Below are positions 34,490 through 42,947 of a stretch of 64,000 nucleotides of DNA, in pieces. Each line of letters starts with the position of its first letter. The stretch's first letter is position 1. The translations under genes were made by a program, and so were the position numbers. A model generated the notes under the pieces. The model was not told where the DNA came from. It did no database searches and worked only from the letters and a program-made list of their open reading frames with translations. The DNA is from Pseudomonas sp. PH1b (GTDB lineage: Bacteria; Pseudomonadota; Gammaproteobacteria; Pseudomonadales; Pseudomonadaceae), in contig NZ_AYMU01000013.1 of NCBI RefSeq assembly GCF_000633395.1, forward strand, positions 99,370 through 163,369, written 5' to 3'.

Positions 34490-36232
34490 TTAGAGGAAGA
34501 GTCCGGGGCCTGGGCGACTTCCTTCGGGGAATCTGACGCCGACTTTGCCGATCTTGTTCCCGTCCATCACCGCCACGGTCCAGATGGTGTTGTTCCACTC
34601 CACCTGGTCGCCGACCACCGGCGCGCCGCCAACCTTCTGGGCAATGAAGGCCCCCAGGGGCATGTCGGCGTCCTGGCCGTCGAGCTTGAGCCCGTAGAGC
34701 GCCGAGACCGCGCCCAGCTGGGCGTCGCCCTCCAGCACGAAGTCGCCGAAGAAACGCAGGTCCAGGCCCCGCTCCGGTGCCTGGCTGAAGAGTTTGCCGA
34801 GGGCCGCCAGGTTGTGTTCATGGCCGATCACGCACAGCAGGTCATCGGCTTCGAGCACGGTACTACCCGACGGATGGAGCAGTTGCTGGCCGCGGAACAG
34901 TGCCGCGATCCGCGTGCCTTCGGGCATCTTCAGCTCCCGCAGGGCGGCACCGATGCACCACTTCTCGGCGCCCAGGCGGTAGACGAACAGCTCCCACTCG
35001 CTGGTGACGTGGACTTCCAGGGCCGCCCGGGAAATCGGCGCCGGTTCCGGCGGCACCGTGACTTTGAGCCACTTGGCCACCCACGGCAGGCTGGTGCCCT
35101 GCACCAGCAGCGAGATCAGCACGATGAAGAACGCCAGGTTGAAATACAGCTGGGCGTCGGGCAGCCCGGCCATCAACGGGAACACCGCGAGAATGATCGG
35201 CACCGCGCCTCGCAGCCCGACCCAGGAAATGAAGGCCTTTTCCCGGCCGTGGAAGGCCTTGAACGGGGCCAGGCCCACCAGCACCGACAACGGCCGGGCG
35301 AACAGGATCATCCACAGCGCCAGGCCCAGGGCCGGCAGGGCGATGGGCAGCAGGTCATGGGGGGTGACCAGCAGCCCGAGCACCAGGAACATGCCGATCT
35401 GCGCCAGCCAGGCCATGCCGTCGAGCATGTGCAGGATGCCGTGACGGCTGCGTACCGGACGGTTGCCGATGACCAGGCCGCACAGGTACACCGCCAGGAA
35501 GCCGCTGCCGTGCAGGGCGTTGGTCAGGGCGAAGACCACCAGGCCGCCGGCGACCACCAGGATCGGGTACAGGCCGTTGGCCAGGTGGATGCGGTTGACC
35601 AGTTGCAGCATCAGCCAGCCGCCGCCCAGGCCAATGATGCCGCCGATGCCGAATTCGCGGATCAGATGCCCCAGCAGGCTCCAGTGCAGGCCGGTCTGGC
35701 CGCTGGCGAGCATGTCGATCAGGGTCACGGTGAGGAACACCGCCATCGGATCGTTGCTGCCGGATTCGATCTCCAGGCTGGCACTGACCCGTTCGTTGAG
35801 GCCCTTGCCCCCCAGCAGGGAAAACACTGCGGCGGCATCGGTGGAGCCGACGATCGCACCAATCAGCAGGCCCTGGATCGGGTTGAGGTCGAACAGCCAG
35901 GCGGCGGCCATGCCGGTCAGCCCGGTGGTGATCAGCACCCCGACCGTGGCCAGAGACAGCGCCGGCCACAGCGCCACCCGAAAACTCGCGACCCGGGTGC
36001 GCAGGCCGCCGTCGAGCAGGATCACCGCCAGCGCCAGGTTGCCCACCAGGTAGGCGGTCGGGTAGTTGTTGAAAATGATGCCACCGCCATCGACCCCGGC
36101 GGTCATGCCCACGGCGAGGATGATCACCAGGATCGGGATCCCGAGACGGGAGGACAGTGAACTCACCAGAATGCTTGCACCCACCAGCAACGCGCCGATC
36201 AAGAACAGGCTGTTGATGGTCGTCGCATTCAA
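34490..36232 (-). CDS. cvrA: K+/H+ antiporter CvrA (NhaP2), with TrkA-C and CorC-like tail
   Basis: Antiporter of 580 residues (E. coli NhaP2 about 578). About 12 helices form the CPA1 exchanger with SSLSSRLGIPILVIILAVGM, VGSTDAAAVFSLLGG (membrane Asp) and FISWVGLRGAVPIILA (conserved RGA), then a cytosolic TrkA_C domain (EWELFVYRLGAEKWCIGAALRELKMPEGTRIAALFRG) and a CorC_HlyC tail. Start is a TTG (MNATTINSLF) eight bases after GGAG; a longer frame reaching 36481 is unlikely. Exports K+ or Na+ in exchange for H+ for osmotic balance. Same strand and 64 bp before mscK, a sensible ion-homeostasis pair. Confidence 0.93.
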   Translation of the reverse strand: MNATTINSLFLIGALLVGASILVSSLSSRLGIPILVIILAVGMTAGVDGGGIIFNNYPTAYLVGNLALAVILLDGGLRTRVASFRVALWPALSLATVGVLITTGLTGMAAAWLFDLNPIQGLLIGAIVGSTDAAAVFSLLGGKGLNERVSASLEIESGSNDPMAVFLTVTLIDMLASGQTGLHWSLLGHLIREFGIGGIIGLGGGWLMLQLVNRIHLANGLYPILVVAGGLVVFALTNALHGSGFLAVYLCGLVIGNRPVRSRHGILHMLDGMAWLAQIGMFLVLGLLVTPHDLLPIALPALGLALWMILFARPLSVLVGLAPFKAFHGREKAFISWVGLRGAVPIILAVFPLMAGLPDAQLYFNLAFFIVLISLLVQGTSLPWVAKWLKVTVPPEPAPISRAALEVHVTSEWELFVYRLGAEKWCIGAALRELKMPEGTRIAALFRGQQLLHPSGSTVLEADDLLCVIGHEHNLAALGKLFSQAPERGLDLRFFGDFVLEGDAQLGAVSALYGLKLDGQDADMPLGAFIAQKVGGAPVVGDQVEWNNTIWTVAVMDGNKIGKVGVRFPEGSRPGPGLFL

Positions 36233-36410
36233 AGGCAGTACTCCAGGGCGAAATGAGGCAGGCGCAAACTGACCATGCAGTCTGCGTGCCAGCGATTCTA
36301 ACCTGTTGAATTGTGCCGCTGTCAAAAAGCTTTTCGTGACCGCGGCATGCGCCCCGCAGGCAGTCTCCGACGGGGCGTTGCCAAGGCCCCGATGGCGCTG
36401 GCCGGGGGCT

Positions 36411-38036
36411 TTAGAGGTTGAAGCGCGCGACCATGCTGTTGAGGTCCACGGCCAGGCGCGACAGCTCGTTGCTGGCTGCACTGGTCTGGTTGGCGCCGGT
36501 GGCCGACTGCACCGACAAGTCGCGGATGTTCACCAGGTTGCGGTCCACCTCCCGGGCGACCTGGGCCTGTTCCTCGGCGGCGCTGGCGATCACCAGGTTG
36601 CGTTCGTTGATCTCGATGATGGCGCTGTTGATGGTGTCCAGGGACAGGCCGGCGCCACGGGCGATGTTCAGGGTCGACTCGGCGCGCTCGGTGCTGTTGC
36701 GCATGGAGTCCACGGCGTGCTCGGTGCCGCTCTGGATGCTGCCGATCATGCGTTCGATTTCACTGGTGGACTGCTGGGTGCGGTGGGCCAGGGCACGGAC
36801 TTCGTCGGCGACCACGGCGAAGCCGCGACCGGCTTCACCGGCACGCGCTGCTTCGATGGCGGCATTGAGGGCCAGCAGGTTGGTCTGGTCGGCCAGGCCG
36901 CGGATCACATCCAGCACCTTGCCGATGTCCCGGGATTCGTTGGCCAGGTCGCCGATCAGGCTGGCGGTGCCTTGCACGTCGGAGCTCATGCGCTCGATGG
37001 CCGAGACGGTCTCCTGCACCAGGTCGCGACCGTCGCCGGCCGAGGTGGTGGCGTTCTTCGAGGCTTCCGAGGTGCTCACGGCGTTGCGCGCCACTTCTTC
37101 CACGGCGCTGGTCATTTCATTGACTGCGGTGGCGGCCTGTTCGATTTCGTTGTTTTGCTGGGTCAGGCCACGGGCACTTTCTTCGGTGACGCTGTTGAGC
37201 TCTTCGGCAGCCGAGGCCAGCTGGGTGGCGGAGCCGGAAATGCGCTGCAGGGTGTCCCGCAGTTTCTCCTGCATCTTGGCCATGGCCTGCAACAGGCGCC
37301 CGGCTTCGTCGCTGCCGTCGACCGTGATCGGTCGGCTCAGGTTGCCTTCGGCGATTTCTTCGGCGGCGCTCAGGGCATTGGCGATCGGGTGGGTGATGCT
37401 GCGGGTCAGCAGCCAGGCGAACAGCAAGGTCAGGCCGGTGGCCAGCACCAGCAGTGCCACCACCAGGTTGAAGGCCGAGGAATACTGCTCTGCTGCTTTC
37501 TGGTTGGTGTCCACGGTCTGCTGGGTGTTGATCTCCAGCAGGCGGTTGAGCACCGTGTTCATCGCTTCGGAGTTGTTCAGCAGTTCGGTGTTGAGCAGGT
37601 TGCGCAGGTCATCCACCTGATTGTTGCGCGACAGCGATTTCATCCGCTCCTCGATCTGCCGGTACTGGCCCAGCAACTGGACGTACTGGTCATAGGCGTT
37701 TTTTTCCGCCGGGCTGGTGATGAGTTGTTCGTAGGTGGTCTGGGCGGTGCGGATCTGCTGGTTGCGCATGTCCAGCAGCTCGATGGTCTTTTGCTGGATG
37801 TCCGGTTCACGGTTGACCAGCAAGCGATAGGACAGCACCCGCAGGCGCAGGGTCAGCTGGGTAAACTCGTCGAGGCTCTTGATGCTCGGCACGCTGCTCA
37901 GGGTGATGTCCTCGGCGGCGCCGCGGATCTTGCTCATCTGGTTCAGGGCGAATACACCGAGGATCAGCATCAAGCCGCCGATCATGGCAAAGCCGAGGAA
38001 GGCCCGTGGTGCGATGTTCATATTACGAAGGGACAT
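36411..38036 (-). CDS. Methyl-accepting chemotaxis protein with four-helix-bundle sensor, paralogue 1
   Basis: Chemoreceptor, 541 residues. TM1 (FLGFAMIGGLMLILGVFALNQ), a periplasmic 4HB-type ligand domain (about residues 35-185, PSIKSLDEFTQLTLRLRVLSYRLL), TM2 (LVVALLVLATGLTLLFAWLLT), HAMP, and the signalling domain with the hairpin tip RGLADQTNLLALNAAIEAARAGEAGRGFAVVADEVRALA. Senses a ligand in the periplasm and signals through CheA/CheW. Almost identical over the last 330 residues to the next gene. A candidate FliA promoter lies 57-83 bases upstream. The ATG (MSLRNMNIAP) has no strong ribosome site, but the paralogue supports this start. Ligand unknown. Confidence 0.92.
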   Translation of the reverse strand: MSLRNMNIAPRAFLGFAMIGGLMLILGVFALNQMSKIRGAAEDITLSSVPSIKSLDEFTQLTLRLRVLSYRLLVNREPDIQQKTIELLDMRNQQIRTAQTTYEQLITSPAEKNAYDQYVQLLGQYRQIEERMKSLSRNNQVDDLRNLLNTELLNNSEAMNTVLNRLLEINTQQTVDTNQKAAEQYSSAFNLVVALLVLATGLTLLFAWLLTRSITHPIANALSAAEEIAEGNLSRPITVDGSDEAGRLLQAMAKMQEKLRDTLQRISGSATQLASAAEELNSVTEESARGLTQQNNEIEQAATAVNEMTSAVEEVARNAVSTSEASKNATTSAGDGRDLVQETVSAIERMSSDVQGTASLIGDLANESRDIGKVLDVIRGLADQTNLLALNAAIEAARAGEAGRGFAVVADEVRALAHRTQQSTSEIERMIGSIQSGTEHAVDSMRNSTERAESTLNIARGAGLSLDTINSAIIEINERNLVIASAAEEQAQVAREVDRNLVNIRDLSVQSATGANQTSAASNELSRLAVDLNSMVARFNL

Positions 38037-38092
38037 GGTAAGTACCAAAAAGGGCGCATCCGTGCGGGGGCTTGAGACTGATCTACCGTGAC

Positions 38093-38119
38093 TTATCGGT
38101 CGTACGACTAAAGTCTTGA
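38093..38119 (-). promoter_or_regulatory. FliA (sigma-28) promoter candidate for chemoreceptor 1
   Basis: Minus strand reads TCAAG-N14-ACCGATAA, close to the sigma-28 consensus (TAAAG/TCAAG and GCCGATAA, 14-base spacer). Located about 57 bases upstream of the ATG at 38036. Together with the same layout before the other receptor, it points to control by the flagellar sigma factor. Confidence 0.72.
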
Positions 38120-38183
38120 GCCCCGCCGTGGATTTAGCCTTTTGGGTACGCACCCTGCCGGGAGCGTCGCTGGCCGAACGCAT

Positions 38184-38216
38184 CGGCTCCAGGCCCGTAA
38201 TAGAGCCCTGGAGCCG
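38184..38216 (-). terminator. Hairpin after the chemoreceptor 2 gene
   Basis: Strong stem CGGCTCCAGG / CCTGGAGCCG about 14 bases after the stop of the 38230 gene. No T-tract follows on that strand, so it may be a Rho-dependent or RNA-stability structure rather than an intrinsic terminator. Confidence 0.45.
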
Positions 38217-38229
38217 GAAAAAAGTACTT

Positions 38230-39855
38230 TTACAGCTGGAATCGGTTCACCAGGTTGTTCAGGTCAACGGCCAGGATCGACAGTTCACTGCTGGCGGAGC
38301 GGGTCTGGTTGGCGCCCGTGGTGGACTGTGCCGACAGGTCGCGGATGTTCACCAGATTGCGGTCTACTTCCCGGGCGACCTGGGCCTGTTCTTCGGCGGC
38401 GCTGGCAATCACCAGGTTGCGCTCGTTGATCTCGTTGATGGCACTGTTGATGGTGTCCAGGGACAGGCCGGCGCTGCGGGCGATATCCAAGGTCGACTCG
38501 GCGCGTTCGGTGCTGTTGCGCATGGAGTCCACGGCGTGCTCGGTGCCGCTCTGGATGCTGCCGACCATGCGTTCGATTTCACTGGTCGATTGCTGGGTGC
38601 GGTGCGCCAGCGCGCGGACTTCGTCGGCGACCACGGCAAAGCCACGGCCCGCCTCGCCGGCACGCGCCGCCTCGATGGCGGCATTGAGGGCCAGCAGGTT
38701 GGTCTGGTCGGCCAGGCCACGGATCACGTCCAGTACCTTGCCGATGTCCCGGGATTCGTTGGCCAGGTCGCCGATCAGGTTGGCAGTGCTTTGCACGTCA
38801 CCGGTCATGCGTTCGATGGCCGAGACGGTTTCCTGCACCCTGTCCCGTCCGGCCCCGGCGGAGGTGGTGGCGCTCTGGGAGGCTTCGGAGGTGCTGACCG
38901 CGTTGCGCGCGACTTCTTCCACGGCGCTGGTCATTTCATTGACGGCGGTGGCCGCCTGTTCGATTTCATTGTTCTGCTGGCTCAGGCCCCGGGCGCTTTC
39001 GTCGGTGACGCTGTTGAGCTCCTCGGCTGCCGAGGCCAGTTGGCTGGCGGAGCCGGAAATGCGCTGCAGGGTATCTCGCAGCTTCTCCTGCATCGTGACC
39101 ATGGCCTGCAACAGGCGGCCGGCCTCGTCACTGCTGTCGACCGTGATCGGCCGGGTCAGGTTGCCTTCGGCAATCTCTTCGGCCGCGCTTAGGGCATAGG
39201 CGATGGGCTGGGTGATGCTGCGGGTCAGCCGCCAGGCAAACAGCAGAGTCAGGGCCGTGGCCAGCACCAGTAGCCCCACCACCAGATTGAAGGCTGTGTT
39301 GTATTGATTGGCGGATTCCTGGTCGGCGACGGTGGAGTAGTGGGTGTTGATTTCCACCAATTGATTGAGGGTCGCGTTGATCTTCTCGGCATTGTCCATC
39401 AGCTCGGTGTTCAACAGCGTTTGCATCTCGTCGAGCCGGTTGTTGCGTGACAGTTCGATCAGTTGGCCTTCCAGCTCGCGGTGGTGGGTCAGCAGGGTGC
39501 TGTACTCATCGTAGGCCGCGCGCTCTTCGGGACTGCTGATGAGTGTCTGGTAGCGCTTCTGGGCTTCATCGATCTGCAGGTTGCGCTGGCTGATGGACTC
39601 CAGGGTCCGTTGTTGTGCCTGGGGGTCGCGGTTGAGCAGTAGTCGATAGGCCTGGATTCGCAGGCGCAGGCTTAATTGGGTGAACTCATCGACGCTCTTG
39701 ATGCTGGGAATGGTGTCCTGGGTGATTCTTTCGGTCGCTGCGCGGATCTTGCTCATCTGATTCAGGGCGAAGACCCCAAGAAACAGCATCAGGCAGCCGA
39801 TCAGGGCGAATCCGAGGAATGCCCTCGGAGCGATGTTCATGGTGCGCAGGGACAT
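38230..39855 (-). CDS. Methyl-accepting chemotaxis protein with four-helix-bundle sensor, paralogue 2
   Basis: Chemoreceptor of 541 residues with the same plan as its neighbour: TM1 (FLGFALIGCLMLFLGVFALNQ), a 4HB-type periplasmic domain that differs clearly from paralogue 1, TM2 (LVVGLLVLATALTLLFAWRLT), HAMP and a nearly identical signalling domain (KVLDVIRGLADQTNLLALNA). The ATG (MSLRTMNIAPRAF) has GAGG eight bases upstream. A FliA promoter candidate lies 57 bases upstream with the same spacing as that of paralogue 1. This tandem duplication gives two receptors with different ligand pockets on one signalling unit. Confidence 0.92.
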   Translation of the reverse strand: MSLRTMNIAPRAFLGFALIGCLMLFLGVFALNQMSKIRAATERITQDTIPSIKSVDEFTQLSLRLRIQAYRLLLNRDPQAQQRTLESISQRNLQIDEAQKRYQTLISSPEERAAYDEYSTLLTHHRELEGQLIELSRNNRLDEMQTLLNTELMDNAEKINATLNQLVEINTHYSTVADQESANQYNTAFNLVVGLLVLATALTLLFAWRLTRSITQPIAYALSAAEEIAEGNLTRPITVDSSDEAGRLLQAMVTMQEKLRDTLQRISGSASQLASAAEELNSVTDESARGLSQQNNEIEQAATAVNEMTSAVEEVARNAVSTSEASQSATTSAGAGRDRVQETVSAIERMTGDVQSTANLIGDLANESRDIGKVLDVIRGLADQTNLLALNAAIEAARAGEAGRGFAVVADEVRALAHRTQQSTSEIERMVGSIQSGTEHAVDSMRNSTERAESTLDIARSAGLSLDTINSAINEINERNLVIASAAEEQAQVAREVDRNLVNIRDLSAQSTTGANQTRSASSELSILAVDLNNLVNRFQL

Positions 39856-40165
39856 GGAGACTACCTCGAGTGAGCGCTGTTTGCGCCTTATGGGTCAGGG
39901 ACGTAACCGGGCTATCGCGCTGCGAAAAGGCTTCTTGAATGGTCAGGAGCGAATTCAGAAAAGTCCGACGCCATTAAAGAAAAATCCGAGAAAATGGCAT
40001 GTCCGACGGAGCGTCAGGAACCGTCGCGGAGAATGGCAGTCTCTAGCAGCTCTCGCGGAAGGGTCATCGCCTGTAAAATCAAGGCTTTGCGCCTGGATAG
40101 CCCTGGCATCCACGGTGACTTTTCTTTATCGTACGCGCCCTTTGCAAAAAGCCCGGAAGATCAAA
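39856..40165. other. Divergent intergenic region, chemoreceptor 2 / small coiled-coil gene
   Basis: A 310-bp stretch holding the chemoreceptor 2 promoter (FliA candidate at 39912-39938) and the leader of the small coiled-coil gene. A repeated TCGCGG(A)AG pattern near 40022-40062 is weak. No additional gene, REP or known RNA was seen; in particular no 6S RNA. Confidence 0.5.
39912..39938 (-). promoter_or_regulatory. FliA (sigma-28) promoter candidate for chemoreceptor 2
   Basis: Minus strand reads TCAAG-N14-CGCGATAG, a weaker match than the upstream sister site, but with identical spacing and distance to the start (57 bases). Supports common regulation of the receptor pair. Confidence 0.6.
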
Positions 40166-40396
40166 ATGTTGGAAGCATCCCTCAGCCAATTGGAACAGCT
40201 GGTCAGTGACCTGGTGCTACAGAACCAGGAACTGCTCGGCACGAACGAAACCCTCAAGGACCAACTGGCCCAGGCCAAGGACGAGAACGAAAGCCTGCAG
40301 CTGAGCCTGATGGAGCAGGAAGAGAAACAAGGCGCCACGGCCGCGCGCATCCAGGCCCTGGTTGAGCGCGTCAGTGCGGGCCCTGCCAACCCATGA
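40166..40396 (+). CDS. Small coiled-coil protein (TIGR02449-like), upstream of zapA
   Basis: Protein of 76 residues, almost wholly one coiled coil: MLEASLSQLEQLVSDLVLQNQELLGTNETLKDQLAQAK, leucine at heptad positions. Fits the small TIGR02449-type protein that often precedes zapA. The start is set by GGAAG before the ATG; the longer frame is a shadow. Overlaps the zapA-like start by 4 bp (ATGA), so the two are translationally coupled. Probably acts with the ZapA-like protein; function otherwise unknown. Confidence 0.78.
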   Translation: MLEASLSQLEQLVSDLVLQNQELLGTNETLKDQLAQAKDENESLQLSLMEQEEKQGATAARIQALVERVSAGPANP

Positions 40397-40695
40397 AGCA
40401 TCACATCGATGGGGTAAAGGTCGTTTCGATCCTCGGCGAGGACTACTCGATCAAGGCGCCGGCCGGTCAGGAACAGACCCTGATGGACGCCGCGCTGATG
40501 CTCAAGGCGGCCCTGGCCGACACCAAGAAGAAATACCCGACCCTGATTGGCGAGCGCCTGCTGGTACTGGCGGCGATGAACCTGTGCTCGCAACAGATCG
40601 AGATGCGCCAGCGGCATGAGCAGGAACTGGAGCGTTACCAGGAGCAGGTCAGTGCCACCGTCGAGGTGATTGCCAAGACCATTCAACAGAATTGA
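40393..40695 (+). CDS. ZapA-like FtsZ-associated protein (second-type)
   Basis: Protein of 100 residues: short beta N-terminal globular head (VKVVSILGEDYSIKAPAGQEQTLMDAALMLKAAL) followed by a long coiled coil, the ZapA plan. ZapA binds FtsZ and stabilises the division ring. It sits next to the coiled-coil gene, but not next to ssrS (6S RNA), where the main pseudomonad zapA is normally found, so this is probably a second ZapA-like copy. In contrast to the usual context, the following gene is a chemoreceptor. Confidence in family is good; role less so. Confidence 0.8.
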   Translation: MKHHIDGVKVVSILGEDYSIKAPAGQEQTLMDAALMLKAALADTKKKYPTLIGERLLVLAAMNLCSQQIEMRQRHEQELERYQEQVSATVEVIAKTIQQN

Positions 40696-40721
40696 TCAAG
40701 ATGCACACAGTCAGCGGGTAA
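40696..40721 (+). promoter_or_regulatory. Weak FliA promoter candidate for chemoreceptor 3
   Basis: TCAAG-N13-GCGGGTAA upstream of the receptor gene at 40814. Six of eight -10 bases match sigma-28 consensus, with a one-base-shorter spacer. It fits the pattern seen before the two divergent receptors but is less certain. Confidence 0.4.
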
Positions 40722-40729
40722 TAGGTTGG

Positions 40730-40750
40730 ACAAACATTATCAATGTTTGT
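40730..40750. promoter_or_regulatory. Perfect 21-bp palindrome upstream of chemoreceptor 3
   Basis: ACAAACATT-ATC-AATGTTTGT, a perfect 9-bp inverted repeat with a 3-base centre, in AT-rich DNA 64 bases before the ATG at 40814 and just downstream of the weak FliA candidate. Looks like the operator of a dimeric repressor; alternatively a transcription end of the zapA-like gene, though no T-tract follows. Confidence 0.6.
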
Positions 40751-40813
40751 ATACAACTTTCCGCGGCTGGCGCGGTATCTCAGCCTCTTATACCAATAAG
40801 AAAGAGGTGGTCC

Positions 40814-42751
40814 ATGCAATTCTGGCGACGCAGTATTCAATGGCAGCTGATCCTCAGCATGGGGTCGGCCCTGCTGGTCAGCCTGCTGGTGGTAGTAGCC
40901 CTCTACACCGTGCTGATCAATCACCTGACCCAGAACTACCTGGTGGACAGGGCGCTGCCTTCGAGCATCGAAGCCATGCGCAACGATATCGAACGCATCC
41001 TCACCCAGCCGCTGACGGTCGCCCGGGACATCGCCAGCAACGGCATGTTGCGCGACTGGCTGGCGGCCGGCGAGGACCCGGCCCAGGCCCAGGTGTTTGT
41101 CGACTACCTGGAAGGCATTCGCGCTGAGAGCCAGGCGTTCACCACCCTGATGGTGGGCACCGCGAGCAACCACTACTACAACGAGAAAGGCCTGGATCGT
41201 ACCCTCAGCCGAGCCAATCCCAAGGATTCCTGGTTCTACAACTTCATCGACAGTGACAAGCCGCGCCTGCTGAATATCGACACCGACGTGGCGACCGGCG
41301 AACTGGCGATGTTCATCGACCTGCGGGTCAAGAAGGACGGCAAGCTGGTGGGCGTCGCCGGGCTTGGGCTGAAGATGAAGGAGTTGTCCGAACTGATCCA
41401 CAACTTCAGCTTCGGCGAGCGAGGCAAGGTCTATCTGGTGCGCACCGATGGTTTGATCCAGGTCCACCCCCAGGCGCAGTTCAGCGGCAAGCGGCACCTG
41501 TCCGAACAGATCGGCACGGCGGCGGCCGAGGCGGTCATGGGGCATGCGGGCCTGGCCAGCAGCCGCTTCGAACGGGACGGCGAAGCCTTCCTGGCCTTGA
41601 GCCTGCCGCTGCGCGACATGGGCTGGTCGCTGGTGGCAGAGGTGCCTGAAGCGCAGATTTATGCCGATGCCCGGCAAGTCCTCTGGCTGGCCACTGCTAT
41701 CGGCCTGGCCATCGCCGTGATCTGCCTGTTGCTGGTGGTGTGGCTGGCCCGGGGGCTGGTGCGGCCCGTGCGCCAGGTGACCGCCGGGCTGGTGGCGATC
41801 GGCAGTGGTGGTGGCGACCTGACCCTGCGCCTGGACGCCAGCCGCGCCGATGAACTGGGAGACCTGGCGCGGGGGTTCAATCGTTTTCTCGACAGCCAGC
41901 GCGGCATGATCGGTGAAGTGCTGGCCACCACCGAGCGTTTGCGCTCATCGGTCGGCCAAGTGGCGGCGGTGGTGGAGAACACCGCCGAACGCTCCGGTCG
42001 GCAGCAGGAGATGACCGACATGGTGGCGACCGCCGTGCATGAGATGGGCCTGACGGTCCAGGACATCGCGCGCAATGCCGGACAGGCAGCAGACGCCTCC
42101 CAGGCCGCGCGGGATGAAGCCCTGCAGGCCCGGGACGTGGTGGGCGGGTCGATCCTGCACATCGAAAGCATGTCTGGGGAAATCGCCCGGGCCGCCGGTG
42201 CCGTAGGCGAACTGGCGGAGCAAGTGGCCTCCATCGACCAGGTGCTGGCGGTGATCCGCGGGGTTTCCGAACAGACCAACCTGCTGGCGCTCAACGCCGC
42301 CATCGAGGCCGCCCGGGCCGGGGAAATGGGCCGCGGCTTTGCCGTGGTGGCCGACGAGGTGCGGACCCTGGCCCAGCGCACCCAGGCTTCCACCGATGAA
42401 ATCCAGCAGATGATCCAGAGCCTCAAGCTGGGCGCCGAGAATGCGGTGTCCTCGATGCACGCCGGGCGAGCCGCGACCGGCACCGGGGTTCAGTCCAGCC
42501 AGCAGACCGGGGCCTCGCTGACGGCAATCACCGGGCAGGTGGAGCACATCAGCGACATGAACCAGCAGGTGGCGGCCGCCACGGAAGAGCAGTCGGCGGT
42601 GACCGAAGAGATCAACCGCAATGTCCAGGGCATTTCCGACCTGGCCCGGGCCACGGCGGCTGAAGTGCGGGCCTGCCGTGAAGACTGCCGGACCTTGCAG
42701 CGCCTGGCAGAGGACCTCGCCCGCCAGGTCGGCGGGTTCAAGCTGCGCTGA
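40814..42751 (+). CDS. Methyl-accepting chemotaxis protein with dCache-type sensor
   Basis: Chemoreceptor of 645 residues. TM1 (QWQLILSMGSALLVSLLVVVALY), a periplasmic double-Cache-type domain (residues about 40-280, with DSWFYNFIDSDKPRLLNIDTD and GKVYLVRTDGLIQVHPQ), TM2 (LATAIGLAIAVICLLLVVWLA), HAMP, and signalling domain with VIRGVSEQTNLLALNAAIEAARAGEMGRGFAVVADEVRTLA. Different family from the two receptors at 36.4-39.9 kb. Ligand unknown; Cache domains often bind amino acids, organic acids or amines. AGAGGTGG precedes the ATG. Confidence 0.93.
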   Translation: MQFWRRSIQWQLILSMGSALLVSLLVVVALYTVLINHLTQNYLVDRALPSSIEAMRNDIERILTQPLTVARDIASNGMLRDWLAAGEDPAQAQVFVDYLEGIRAESQAFTTLMVGTASNHYYNEKGLDRTLSRANPKDSWFYNFIDSDKPRLLNIDTDVATGELAMFIDLRVKKDGKLVGVAGLGLKMKELSELIHNFSFGERGKVYLVRTDGLIQVHPQAQFSGKRHLSEQIGTAAAEAVMGHAGLASSRFERDGEAFLALSLPLRDMGWSLVAEVPEAQIYADARQVLWLATAIGLAIAVICLLLVVWLARGLVRPVRQVTAGLVAIGSGGGDLTLRLDASRADELGDLARGFNRFLDSQRGMIGEVLATTERLRSSVGQVAAVVENTAERSGRQQEMTDMVATAVHEMGLTVQDIARNAGQAADASQAARDEALQARDVVGGSILHIESMSGEIARAAGAVGELAEQVASIDQVLAVIRGVSEQTNLLALNAAIEAARAGEMGRGFAVVADEVRTLAQRTQASTDEIQQMIQSLKLGAENAVSSMHAGRAATGTGVQSSQQTGASLTAITGQVEHISDMNQQVAAATEEQSAVTEEINRNVQGISDLARATAAEVRACREDCRTLQRLAEDLARQVGGFKLR

Positions 42752-42761
42752 GCGCCCAGCC

Positions 42762-42839
42762 TGTAGGAGCTGGCTTGCCAGCGAACCGCACACTGCGCAA
42801 TGTCAGGCCGGACGCTTTCGCCGGCCAGCCGGCTCCTAC
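42762..42839. repeat. REP doublet, unit 1 downstream of chemoreceptor 3
   Basis: Inverted cores TGTAGGAGCTGGCTTGCCAGCGAA and TTTCGCCGGCCAGCCGGCTCCTAC enclose a short loop. It is followed after 20 bp by a second near-identical element, so the pair forms a direct repeat of about 98-bp period. Confidence 0.9.
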
Positions 42840-42859
42840 GAGCGCGGAGCGAAGCCTCA

Positions 42860-42937
42860 TGTAGGAGCTGGCTTGCCAGCGAACCGTGCGCCGCGCAGCG
42901 TCAGGCCGGACGCTTGCGCCGGCCAGCCGGCTCCTGC
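42860..42937. repeat. REP doublet, unit 2 downstream of chemoreceptor 3
   Basis: A second copy in the same orientation as 42762-42839, with small changes (right core GCGCCGGCCAGCCGGCTCCTGC). Lies between the convergent receptor and acyl-CoA dehydrogenase genes, a favoured site for such elements. Confidence 0.9.
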
Positions 42938-42947
42938 GGCGGTCGCC

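Noticed and set aside
36233..36410. Possible upstream extension of cvrA or separate gene in the gap
   Set aside because: Longer cvrA frame lacks a start signal and family similarity; gap holds only small GC-rich hairpins.
40696..40813. 6S RNA (ssrS) expected after zapA
   Set aside because: The 118-bp gap holds a palindrome and promoter-like sequence but no 6S-like structure or length; the next gene is a chemoreceptor.
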